Assembly: GCA_964473105.1 (NCBI GenBank)
Contig: CAYYNQ010000003.1
Span: forward strand, 1-33,532
Length of the DNA: 33,532 nt
Origin: CAYYNQ01 sp964473105
GTDB lineage: Bacteria; Sumerlaeota; Sumerlaeia; MVZB01
Direction: 5' to 3'
Shown here piece by piece: positions 23,280 to 30,909 of this stretch. How positions within the stretch are numbered: the stretch's first letter is position 1; the number at the start of each line of letters is the position of its first letter. The position numbers and the translations under genes were made by a program. The notes below the pieces were generated by a model. It worked only from the letters and a program-made list of their open reading frames with translations, had not been told where the DNA came from and searched no databases.

Positions 23280-23705
23280 AAAACCTACGGATCCAGCGCC
23301 GATGATCCGAAATCAGCGTAATGGAGACTCGCCGAGGCCATGCAGCTGAATGCAAAGGTCGCAACCCTCTTGAGAAACGATCCGGCCGCTTGGATAGCCG
23401 TGGTGGGTGACGTGAATGATATCCCGGAAAGTCCTCCGTTTCTTGCATTGACACAACCTGGAGACGGATTCGCTCTGATCGATGTGCATGCGGGCCTGCC
23501 GCGCAGCCAGCGGAGCACCCTTCTCAGGCAATCCAGCCATCAGGCCGTGGATACGCTCCATCCCGTGGATTATATCCTGATTTCCCCCGGGCTGGCAGGA
23601 CATCTCGTCCCGGAATCTGTGGGACACCCGGCACCTTCGGACATAAAGGCCTCCGACCACATCCCGATGACGGCATCCTTCGATATCCCGTCGGTCAAAT
23701 ATTGA
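23280..23705 (+). pseudogene. Decayed endonuclease/exonuclease/phosphatase-family gene (C-terminal remnant)
   Basis: From 23340 a 121-residue reading frame shows the C-terminal half of the EEP fold: WIAVVGDVNDIPESPPF with the family's GDxND core, VDYILISPGL, and ASDHIPMTASF with the SDH catalytic motif. The N-terminal half of the domain is missing. The same frame continues family-like upstream of the ATG (WRLAEAMQLNAKV) but is stopped by TAA at 23319-23321, preceded by DDPKSA. This suggests a broken larger gene rather than a genuine short one. It directly follows hldA. Expression as a short protein cannot be excluded, but the fold would be incomplete. Confidence 0.65.
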
Positions 23706-23709
23706 TCTG

Positions 23710-23730
23710 TTTCCGTTTTCGTAACGGAAA
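23710..23730. repeat. Perfect 8-bp hairpin between convergent gene ends
   Basis: TTTCCGTT (23710-23717) and AACGGAAA (23723-23730) flank a 5-base loop, a few bases after the end of the decayed gene. It sits where a terminator is expected but lacks a clear T-run on either strand. Confidence 0.4.
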
Positions 23731-23862
23731 TCGTCAGCGCAATGGGCCTCATGATCGAGGTCGAGTGGCGTCCCTCCGCATGCGACCAGCTCATGCCCCA
23801 TTGCCCCATGATGGACAAAACACGTCTTCCTATTGAGGGATGCCGCCTTTTTATCCCGGTTA

Positions 23863-25830
23863 TTACTCAGAATTCTTCTCCGCAATTTTCTCAAAGGCGG
23901 CCAGTTGCGCAGCATCACCGATGACCGCAACAAGATCACCCCTGGAAAAGCCGTAGTCGGCACGGGGGTTAGCATGCATTGTTCCGTCGCGCATCACCCC
24001 CACCACCGAGGCCCCCGTCCGGTTGCGGATATCCAACTCCTTCACGGTCTGGCCGATAAGCGGGCTGCCCCCGGGAAGCGCAACCCATGACAACTCCAGC
24101 AGATGCATGGCCCCTTTCAACCGTAGCAATGTCTCGGACTCCCCTTGTTTCTGGTATATCGGGGCATAGAGTTCCTTGCGGATTCTGTCGGTAAACTTCT
24201 GGATTTCGGTCGCGGGGATATTCAGGTGCAGCAATGCCTGTCGGGTGAACTCCAATCCCGCCTCAAAATGGGGCTGGACCGCCTCATAGGCGCCTTGCTT
24301 GATTAGTTCCCGGAGTTGCTGGGGGCCTTCAGCCCTTGCCACGATATGCAGGTCCGGATTGATCCTTTGCACATGGGCAACGATTGCCTGTCTTGTGACA
24401 TCATCCGGGAGCGTTATGAGCAACAGCCTTGCCTCTCCAATCCCCGCTGCCTTGAGCACAACTTCCTGTGCGGCATCACCATAAATGATGGGGAAATCGC
24501 ATGACTTGGCCTGTTCAACCCTCCGGTAATCAAGTTCCACCAGCACAAAATCAAGATCAAGCCGCTGCAGCACCTGGGCGATGTAACGACCCACCCTCCC
24601 GGCACCGGCAATCACCACATGGCCGTGCAACCCACTCTGAGGAAGGTTGACGCTCTGGTATGGCTCGTGCCGGAACCAGCGCTTGCGAAGCGCATATAAT
24701 GGAGTTGTCAGACCTGAGATGATCGGGGTCAGGGCCATCGTGATGATCGCCGTGTTGAGGACCAGTGAATACAGATCCCTGCTGATTGAATTCGTGCTGA
24801 TCCCGACTCGTGCAAGCACAAATGAGAACTCACCAACCTGGAAAAGCCCGAGAGCCACGGCCAGGGGCACCACATTGTGATACCCGAAAATCGGGGCCAT
24901 CATGCCAAGGATCAATGCCTTGCCAAGGGAGACAAGAAGCACCAGCATCAGGACGGTGTTCCAGTTTGAAACCAGAAATGCAGGATCAAAAAGCATACCC
25001 ACCGAAACAAAAAACAGCAATGCAAACACATCGCGCACCGGAATGATGCTGCTCAATGCACGATGGCCATACTCCGACTCGCTGAGGACAAGACCTGCAA
25101 TAAATGCACCAAGTGCGAAGGAGAGACCAAAAAGATGCCCTACATAACCGATCCCCAGACCCATGGCAATGATCGCGATCAGGAAAAGCTCCCTTGAGTT
25201 CGACTTTGCTATCCAGGCCATGAAAGGGGGGAATACATTTGTTCCCAGGAAAATCATCCCGACCAAAAATATCACGGCCTTCAGCGCTGCCAGCCCCAGA
25301 ACTGTGAGACCGCCTTCCGGATTGTTGAGTTGTGGAAGAATGATCATCATTGGAATGATCGCCAGGTCCTGGACAATCAGGATGCCGATCATCACACGGC
25401 TGGACAGGGTGCCCAGGCGACCCTGGCTCATCAAGGTCTTCAGGATGACCATCGTGCTGGACAAGGACACCAGCGCCCCAAGCCAGATTGCCTCCACAGG
25501 CTCAAGGTCCAGGAATCTCCCGATCACGTAGCCCCAGGCCATGGTCAACAACATCTGTAGGGGCGCACCAATAAGGGCGATGCTTCGGACAGGCTTCAAG
25601 TCTTTCAATGAAAACTCAAGCCCCAGGGCAAATAGGAGAAGTGCAACACCAATCTCCGCGAGGAGTTCAATGTCACGCACCTCCGTGACAGTGATGCCCT
25701 GGGTATAGGGCCCGACCGCAATCCCCGCCAGAATATACCCCAGAATAAGCGGCTGCCTGATAAGCAGGGCTATCATCCCGCCAAGCAGGCCCGCAATGAT
25801 GATGATTGAAATATCGGACGCGATACCCAC
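23863..25830 (-). CDS. CPA2-family monovalent cation/proton antiporter with RCK domains (KefB/YbaL-like)
   Basis: A 655-residue inner-membrane protein. About 12-13 membrane helices span residues 5 to 385 (opening IIIIAGLLGGMIALLIRQPL, then GYILAGIAVGPYTQG). It has the CPA2 blocks ELLAEIGVALLLFALGLEFS, VSLSSTMVILKTL, QDLAIIPMMI and ALGAFIAGLVLSESEY. A TrkA-N (RCK) domain follows at about 405-520 with GAGRVGRYIAQVL, then a TrkA-C domain to the end (GGSPLIGQTVKELDIRNRTG). The family exports K+ or Na+ in exchange for protons under nucleotide control. The start is GTG at 25828-25830. The divergent 800-bp gap separates it from the Ser/Thr kinase gene. Confidence 0.93.
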   Translation of the reverse strand: MGIASDISIIIIAGLLGGMIALLIRQPLILGYILAGIAVGPYTQGITVTEVRDIELLAEIGVALLLFALGLEFSLKDLKPVRSIALIGAPLQMLLTMAWGYVIGRFLDLEPVEAIWLGALVSLSSTMVILKTLMSQGRLGTLSSRVMIGILIVQDLAIIPMMIILPQLNNPEGGLTVLGLAALKAVIFLVGMIFLGTNVFPPFMAWIAKSNSRELFLIAIIAMGLGIGYVGHLFGLSFALGAFIAGLVLSESEYGHRALSSIIPVRDVFALLFFVSVGMLFDPAFLVSNWNTVLMLVLLVSLGKALILGMMAPIFGYHNVVPLAVALGLFQVGEFSFVLARVGISTNSISRDLYSLVLNTAIITMALTPIISGLTTPLYALRKRWFRHEPYQSVNLPQSGLHGHVVIAGAGRVGRYIAQVLQRLDLDFVLVELDYRRVEQAKSCDFPIIYGDAAQEVVLKAAGIGEARLLLITLPDDVTRQAIVAHVQRINPDLHIVARAEGPQQLRELIKQGAYEAVQPHFEAGLEFTRQALLHLNIPATEIQKFTDRIRKELYAPIYQKQGESETLLRLKGAMHLLELSWVALPGGSPLIGQTVKELDIRNRTGASVVGVMRDGTMHANPRADYGFSRGDLVAVIGDAAQLAAFEKIAEKNSE

Positions 25831-26064
25831 TGTGCACCTTCAACCGGCAGGATTACCATATCATGGACACGACACAGGCTGTCATTGTATATCACAGGTT
25901 ACTAAATTGGACGATATCGATCTTGACCGGAAAATGATCCTTCGATTTAGCTGTCCCGGGGCCTCGTTTTGGCCGTGTCGACAGACAACCACTTGATTTT
26001 GCCCTGTTACTCTTGATGATTCGCTTGGGTTGCGGATATTTTGAAGGGACGGGGTTCCGCCGGT

Positions 26065-26431
26065 TCAACCCAGGGCATCGATCAGGCTTAGAAGGTTGTC
26101 AAAGCGGTTTAGTTGAACCCCTGCAGCCCCACCGTGAAGTTCGACGAATCCGAGATGGGCTTGATGTTAAAGCACCGATTAGTATGCATATCGCAGGAAT
26201 TCCTTCACGTCCTCGACCTTAAGTTCCGCCGTGTCAATATGCACCCGGAAATAGTCGCCTTGTCCGGCCGCAAGGGCAACCGACACCGGTTGTGAACCGA
26301 TGCACTGCGCCAGAGCTCCAGGCCCACCGGTGTCGAGGAACCTTGGCGAGGGACAGATTCACAACATCCTCAAGTCGGGAATTCAGACGTTCTTCAGCCG
26401 GCATTTCGGATTGATGATCTCCAGACTTCAT
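26065..26431 (-). pseudogene. Frameshifted, stop-interrupted small gene of unknown family
   Basis: In the 800-bp gap the minus strand carries coding-like sequence in pieces. From ATG 26431 the frame reads MKSGDHQSEMPAEERLNSRL and continues EDVVNLSLAK; near 26335-26345 a one-base shift is needed to continue as FLDTGGPGALAQCIGSQPVS, VALAAGQGDYFRVHIDTAEL, KVEDVKEFLRYAY. That frame meets TAA at 26179-26181, another TAA four codons later, then stays open as HLGFVELHGGAAGVQLNRFD, NLLSLIDALG and ends at TGA 26065-26067. The amphipathic, low-complexity-free composition looks like real protein. I do not recognise the family. A shorter live gene ending at 26179 plus one sequencing error is the alternative. 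The remainder of the gap (25831-26064 and 26432-26575) shows no gene. Confidence 0.5.
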
Positions 26432-26575
26432 TAAACAACGAATGCGGAAGGCACAAGCCCGAGGAATGAACCGGATCCTCGGATTCCATTCATCCTGCGG
26501 CCACACCAGACACACCTGTAAAAAGCCATCCACACACCTGAGACAAGTCATGTCTGGATATTTAAGGTATCATGC

Positions 26576-26597
26576 GTTAGATTCTCCGAAATCTAAC
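26576..26597 (+). promoter_or_regulatory. Perfect hairpin in the kinase leader
   Basis: GTTAGATT (26576-26583) and AATCTAAC (26590-26597) flank a 6-base loop, ending 35 bases before the kinase ATG. No T-run follows. It may be an operator or a translational control element; the kinase start itself lacks a clear ribosome-binding site. Confidence 0.4.
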
Positions 26598-26632
26598 AAC
26601 GCCCTGCGGGTCACGGCGTAAGCAGTCGTCTC

Positions 26633-28537
26633 ATGATTGATGATCTCATTGGTAAAAGAATCGGCGGTTACGAGATCCAGAGCCGGCTGGGTCATGGTGG
26701 CATGGGTGTTGTCTACAAAGCCTACCAGGCATCCCTTAAACGCCATGTCGCGATCAAGCTTCTTCCTTCACATCTCAGCCATGACACAGAATTCCTGAAT
26801 CGTTTCACCCTGGAAGCCCGTGTCGCGGCAAAGCTGAATCACCCGAATATCGTAGTCATCTACGATGTCGGGAGACACGACGGAATTCAATACCTCGCCA
26901 TGGAATTAATTGAGGGCGAGGAGCTGGTTCATCTCGTAACGCGCAAGAAACACATGGATGTGGTCCGGGCATTAAAAATCACGAGACAGATAGCTGGGGC
27001 ACTCGCCTCCGCACATGAACTCAACATTATTCACCGCGATATAAAACCCACCAACATCATGGTCGACAGCTACGACAGGGCCAAGGTGCTTGATTTTGGA
27101 ATCGCCCGGCTGATGGATGAGGGGTCAACCCGCCTCACGCTGGCAGGATCCGTCCTAGGTACACCGGAATACATGTCCCCCGAACAATGCGCGGGCGGTG
27201 AATTGACCGGTCAATCCGATCTCTATTCCATGATGGTGACGCTTTATTACATGCTTGCAGGCCAGCCGCCCCATACCGGCTCAACACCCATCGCTGTCAT
27301 ACGCAAAATCATTGATCATCCTCCCCCGCCCATCAGACAGTTCAATCCCAGAATTACCGATCCCGTGGCCGATATCCTGGCAAGAGGACTGGCAAAAGAT
27401 CTTGCCCAACGTTTTCAAACCGGAACTCAAATCGTTCAGCAAATTGACGCGCTCCTCCTGGAGAGCAGCCAGGGCTTGCTGGAGCTTGAACGGACCGAAT
27501 CCAGCCCCGTGTCGCCAACAGTCGTGATCCGCCAGGCCGTCACCAACGAAGACCATATTCCCGGTGAGGACGAGGGGAAAGGTGAAACGAAACCATCTGC
27601 CGCCGAAGACGCCAGATTGAACCTGCCACCGGACCATGCGGAAACAGTCAATCCCGCCGACATTTCAAGACACCGGCAGGGAGCAAAGAACAAAAGAATG
27701 CTTTATGCCGGGTGCCTGCTGGCCCTGGCAGCAGGAGGGATGGGGATTTATCTCTCCCGACAGCCCCGGATAGACAGGGTTGCCTTAAGTAACCCAGCGG
27801 GGACTATGTCCGAAACGGGACGGGAGGCGGCAGAACACTTCCATGACCGGCCATCGGTTACCGACCCGAGCTTGTCCTCCCCCTTGGGGATAAATCAGCT
27901 GACAGGCGGGAATCCAAAACCCGGGTCCACGACCCAAGGTCAACCTGGGGTTATGAAACATGAGGTAACGCCTGCCCCCACCCCGGCAAAGGATGACACA
28001 ACAACCGTAACAACGGCACCCGCACCAGATTTGACCGCCACACCCGAGGCTCCCCCAATTCCAACTCCGGAACCAACCGTAATGCCGGCAGAGGAATTCA
28101 CATCCGAATCGGGAGGGAAACCGGCGGTTCGCGGAACGACGGAAACCGTCACCGAGGCCGAAGCACTCATCTTTGCTGGGAAAATCGAACGTGTTCTCAC
28201 GAATCGAGCCAAGGGTTCGGATATCATTCGCGAATATTTCCTGCTGATCGACGAGAAGTATCGCCGGGCGCGCAGGAGTCCAAGCGATCTCCATGGAATC
28301 ATGCGCAAGAATAAAAGTGCATTGAAAACAGGTGATCTCCATTTCACTTCAGTCCAGCTGAGTCCAAAGAAACCGGGGCATAATGAATTTGAAATCCTTG
28401 TCAAATTCCGTAATACTCTGGACCAGCAGATTCATTCAGGGCGATTCCATATCAGGCTGAAGCACCGATTCGGGAGGACGATATTTCTGGGAGATATCGC
28501 ACTTGACCGGAAAAGGATGGAGGAACTCTTCCGCTAA
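26633..28537 (+). CDS. Membrane-anchored Hanks-type Ser/Thr protein kinase
   Basis: A 634-residue sensor-like kinase. The kinase domain (about 13-275) is complete: glycine loop GHGGMG (20-25), Lys42 in AIKLL, Glu61, HRDIKPTN (134-141), DFG (154-156), an activation segment rich in Ser/Thr (165-175) and GTPEYMSPEQ (176-185). A cytoplasmic linker leads to one membrane helix (about 356-374). Outside lies a Pro/Thr-rich stretch (about 450-505) and a C-terminal domain (about 525-634) that is not a PASTA repeat and that I do not recognise. The extracytoplasmic part may sense envelope state. The gene is followed after 86 bp by a gene for an exported protein, possibly its partner. The PP2C phosphatase at 10222-11046 may oppose it. 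Confidence 0.94.
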   Translation: MIDDLIGKRIGGYEIQSRLGHGGMGVVYKAYQASLKRHVAIKLLPSHLSHDTEFLNRFTLEARVAAKLNHPNIVVIYDVGRHDGIQYLAMELIEGEELVHLVTRKKHMDVVRALKITRQIAGALASAHELNIIHRDIKPTNIMVDSYDRAKVLDFGIARLMDEGSTRLTLAGSVLGTPEYMSPEQCAGGELTGQSDLYSMMVTLYYMLAGQPPHTGSTPIAVIRKIIDHPPPPIRQFNPRITDPVADILARGLAKDLAQRFQTGTQIVQQIDALLLESSQGLLELERTESSPVSPTVVIRQAVTNEDHIPGEDEGKGETKPSAAEDARLNLPPDHAETVNPADISRHRQGAKNKRMLYAGCLLALAAGGMGIYLSRQPRIDRVALSNPAGTMSETGREAAEHFHDRPSVTDPSLSSPLGINQLTGGNPKPGSTTQGQPGVMKHEVTPAPTPAKDDTTTVTTAPAPDLTATPEAPPIPTPEPTVMPAEEFTSESGGKPAVRGTTETVTEAEALIFAGKIERVLTNRAKGSDIIREYFLLIDEKYRRARRSPSDLHGIMRKNKSALKTGDLHFTSVQLSPKKPGHNEFEILVKFRNTLDQQIHSGRFHIRLKHRFGRTIFLGDIALDRKRMEELFR

Positions 28538-28623
28538 AGGACTTAAGTCCGGCCCTATCCCATTGAATTGCTTTGCCGGAATCGCCCAGACCCGGTGCCC
28601 AGTCACTTCAAGGAGCTTGAAAG

Positions 28624-29952
28624 ATGCCCGACATTATCAGGCTGAACCGGGTCGGATATAGCTTCAGGCCGACATTGATGGTGATGATCTTCTACCTGTT
28701 GATGACAGCTTCCCCCATGAGCCGGACTGAGGAGAGCATGCCGGACTGGCTTTTGAAGGATCGTGGGCGGAAACCAACGGACGAAGGGACATTACCAGGA
28801 GCATGGCAGAAGGCCGCCTTTTATTTACCCAACCGGATATTGGATATTCTGGACCTGATACAGTTTGACTTCGGCTGGGGTTGGGGAATTCATTTCAATG
28901 GCCATGGAACACGGGCCCTTCAGCTGGGTATTGGCCTGTCCTCAATGAACAAGTTGGGCGTCGATGGGCGACAGATCGGTTTTTTCGATGAAGGAAGGTC
29001 GGAGTTGTCCCTCCTGCCCTTCAGCCTGGAAAGCTATTCCAGGGACGGCCTTTTTATTGGTAGTTACCGTGATTTCGAAACCTCGAACCAAAGGGAACAA
29101 CTTTACAACAATCAACGGGATTATTTCGGCGTTGGGGCTGCTGCATGTGTCGGCATCATTGGGGTTCAGGCCGATATCAAGCCCACTGAGATGGTGGATT
29201 TCATCACCGGCTGGGTAGGGCTGGACCTTGGCAATGATGATCACCCCTTTGTTTTCACCCGGGACAGGATATTCAGGTGGGACACGAGCCACAGGGACTC
29301 GATCAATCGCCTTGTCCTTGTCACATCCAGGGTCGTGGATAGCCGGCATGTAGGCTCTGAGGCCAGATCGGGAGTTGCCGCCTACAATCATCGTGCCGAC
29401 GGTGAATTCTTCTTGGGAAAGATCGGTCGGAAGTTGAACGCCGGGAAAGACCGGGAAGATGAATTACTGCTCAATGAAGGCCTCTATGATATCGGCTATG
29501 ACCTCAATCAGGAGCTGGTGGACAAGTTCACCCGCGCTTACCAGAACAACATGATCGACACTGACATCATACCTGTCACAGGGCATGAGGATCAGCGCGT
29601 CCTCAAGAATATCGGCGACGAGGTGGTTTTACGACTTCCAAACTACCTGGAGATCAGCAGTTCAAACAATGCCGATGTATTGTGTGACCTGCGCGTACTC
29701 GAATGGTCGATCTTCAAGAACTCACCCGGCCAGGGACTCCGGCTTCGCCTCAATGTTGAATGCAAGATCATCCGTTATCCCGAAAATGAGATATTGGTTG
29801 ACACCAGCAACCTTGTTTATGATATCGAGAAGGAAACAAATATCCAGATGGAGCAGTTCATTGAAGACAGCAGCCGGGATGTCATGATTGAAACCGGACA
29901 AGCCGTGGATATTCTCATCGCGCAATTGATCGACAAGTTGATGGAAGACTGA
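28624..29952 (+). CDS. Exported protein of unknown function, 442 residues
   Basis: The N-terminus has a basic start and a hydrophobic stretch (about 16-31, LMVMIFYLLMTASPMS), a plausible signal peptide. The first half contains LPNRILDILDLIQFDFGWGW, a glycine/aromatic region alternating like outer-membrane strands (GIHFNGHGTRALQLGIGLSS), GVDGRQIGFFDE, and PTEMVDFITGWVGLDLGNDD. The second half (about 255-442) is mixed alpha/beta with charged segments and no enzyme motif. I recall similar 'NRxLDxLD ... DFxxGxxGxDxxxDD' proteins from PVC-type bacteria but cannot name the family. The ribosome-binding site is excellent (AAGGAG, eight bases). It follows the kinase gene by 86 bp and is probably cotranscribed with it. 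Confidence 0.75.
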   Translation: MPDIIRLNRVGYSFRPTLMVMIFYLLMTASPMSRTEESMPDWLLKDRGRKPTDEGTLPGAWQKAAFYLPNRILDILDLIQFDFGWGWGIHFNGHGTRALQLGIGLSSMNKLGVDGRQIGFFDEGRSELSLLPFSLESYSRDGLFIGSYRDFETSNQREQLYNNQRDYFGVGAAACVGIIGVQADIKPTEMVDFITGWVGLDLGNDDHPFVFTRDRIFRWDTSHRDSINRLVLVTSRVVDSRHVGSEARSGVAAYNHRADGEFFLGKIGRKLNAGKDREDELLLNEGLYDIGYDLNQELVDKFTRAYQNNMIDTDIIPVTGHEDQRVLKNIGDEVVLRLPNYLEISSSNNADVLCDLRVLEWSIFKNSPGQGLRLRLNVECKIIRYPENEILVDTSNLVYDIEKETNIQMEQFIEDSSRDVMIETGQAVDILIAQLIDKLMED

Positions 29953-30080
29953 CGAATCAGGGTATGATCCACGAAAGGATCCCCAAGCTGGTCGTGTTCC
30001 CAGGACCGTTTCGCGGTTCATCATGACCAAGGGGCCGGCGCCAAGGGTTCTATACCGGGCTTCATTCCCGGGAAACAGGT

Positions 30081-30704
30081 TCAGGTTTTCTCCCGGGACC
30101 GGGTTGATATGCGGAAGTAGTCACCCCCTTTGGCCACCTCGTCATCGGTCCCCCAGTGGATCCTCTTCTCAAGTTTCTTCAGCTTGGGAATGTGTTTCGC
30201 ACAGTGGATATAGGCCTCCTGGATATCCACCACAACCCACCTCTCCGGGGAAGGCTCCCCGCTGACATCCGGAAACACATCCTGCCCCGGGGGGAGATTG
30301 TCCTGAATCCTGGCTCGGCCATTGACATGAAGGCCTACCGTACTCCCGAAAAAATCAACGAACATCATCCCAACATGGGGATTTCCATGGATGTTCCCCA
30401 GGCTGGCATGAACGCCATTTCCACGGTACTCAGGGTAAGCTATGGTCCTGGAATCCAGGATACGGACAAATCCGGCGGGCCCGGCGCGGAAAGAGCAATC
30501 CGCCTCCCCTTTTTCATCGGATGTTGCAATAAAGACCATTTCCTGCCTGGAAATCAACTCCTGCATCCGATCATTGAGATGTTCCAGCATCTGTTTCTCG
30601 TAGAACACGTCCGCCTGCTGGGTGGTCCCATAATCCTCCTGAAGGACATGTTCACCCCTGGAACCAAGATTTCTAACGGATGATTTTTTATGTTTCTTCT
30701 TCAT
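30081..30704 (-). CDS. Pyridoxamine 5'-phosphate oxidase-like flavin-binding protein
   Basis: Split-barrel protein of 207 residues. Key segments are MVFIATSDEKGEADCSFRAG, VRILDSRTIAYPEYRGNGVH, GNIHGNPHVGMMFVDFFGST, LHVNGRARI and a C-terminal ERWVVVDIQEAYIHCAKHIP with the fold's IHC motif. This fits the broad PNPOx-like superfamily that binds FMN, F420 or haem; many members are oxidoreductases of unknown substrate. It has a basic N-terminus (MKKKHKKSS) but no signal peptide. True PdxH is unlikely because its C-terminal substrate motifs are absent. It is convergent with the preceding gene; no clear terminator lies in the 128-bp gap. Confidence 0.82.
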   Translation of the reverse strand: MKKKHKKSSVRNLGSRGEHVLQEDYGTTQQADVFYEKQMLEHLNDRMQELISRQEMVFIATSDEKGEADCSFRAGPAGFVRILDSRTIAYPEYRGNGVHASLGNIHGNPHVGMMFVDFFGSTVGLHVNGRARIQDNLPPGQDVFPDVSGEPSPERWVVVDIQEAYIHCAKHIPKLKKLEKRIHWGTDDEVAKGGDYFRISTRSREKT

Positions 30705-30909
30705 ACCTGATCATACAGACGGATTCACCCAAAGGCCTCAACTCCTGTCCCGCTCCGTGCTTTCGCTGCATCGGTCTTGGGGGGGGGACTGCAGGCCCAT
30801 GTAAAATGCATGGAAAAGAATCGTGCACCACACCTCCGTAAACATCCTGCCTATGACCTTGGGATACATCTTCCGCCAGTCTCATCAACGTGCATCGTTC
30901 CCTTCGTCC
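30705..30909. other. Gene-free spacer with a run of nine G
   Basis: No gene can be supported between the PNPOx-like start and the end of the hydrolase gene. The only oddity is an uninterrupted run of nine G at 30779-30787, a likely site of slippage or sequencing error. Confidence 0.4.

Noticed and set aside
23313..23975. A 220-codon minus-strand frame opposite the EEP remnant
   Set aside because: Its composition (rich in Arg, His and Cys) is that of a shadow frame, and the plus strand carries the EEP motifs.
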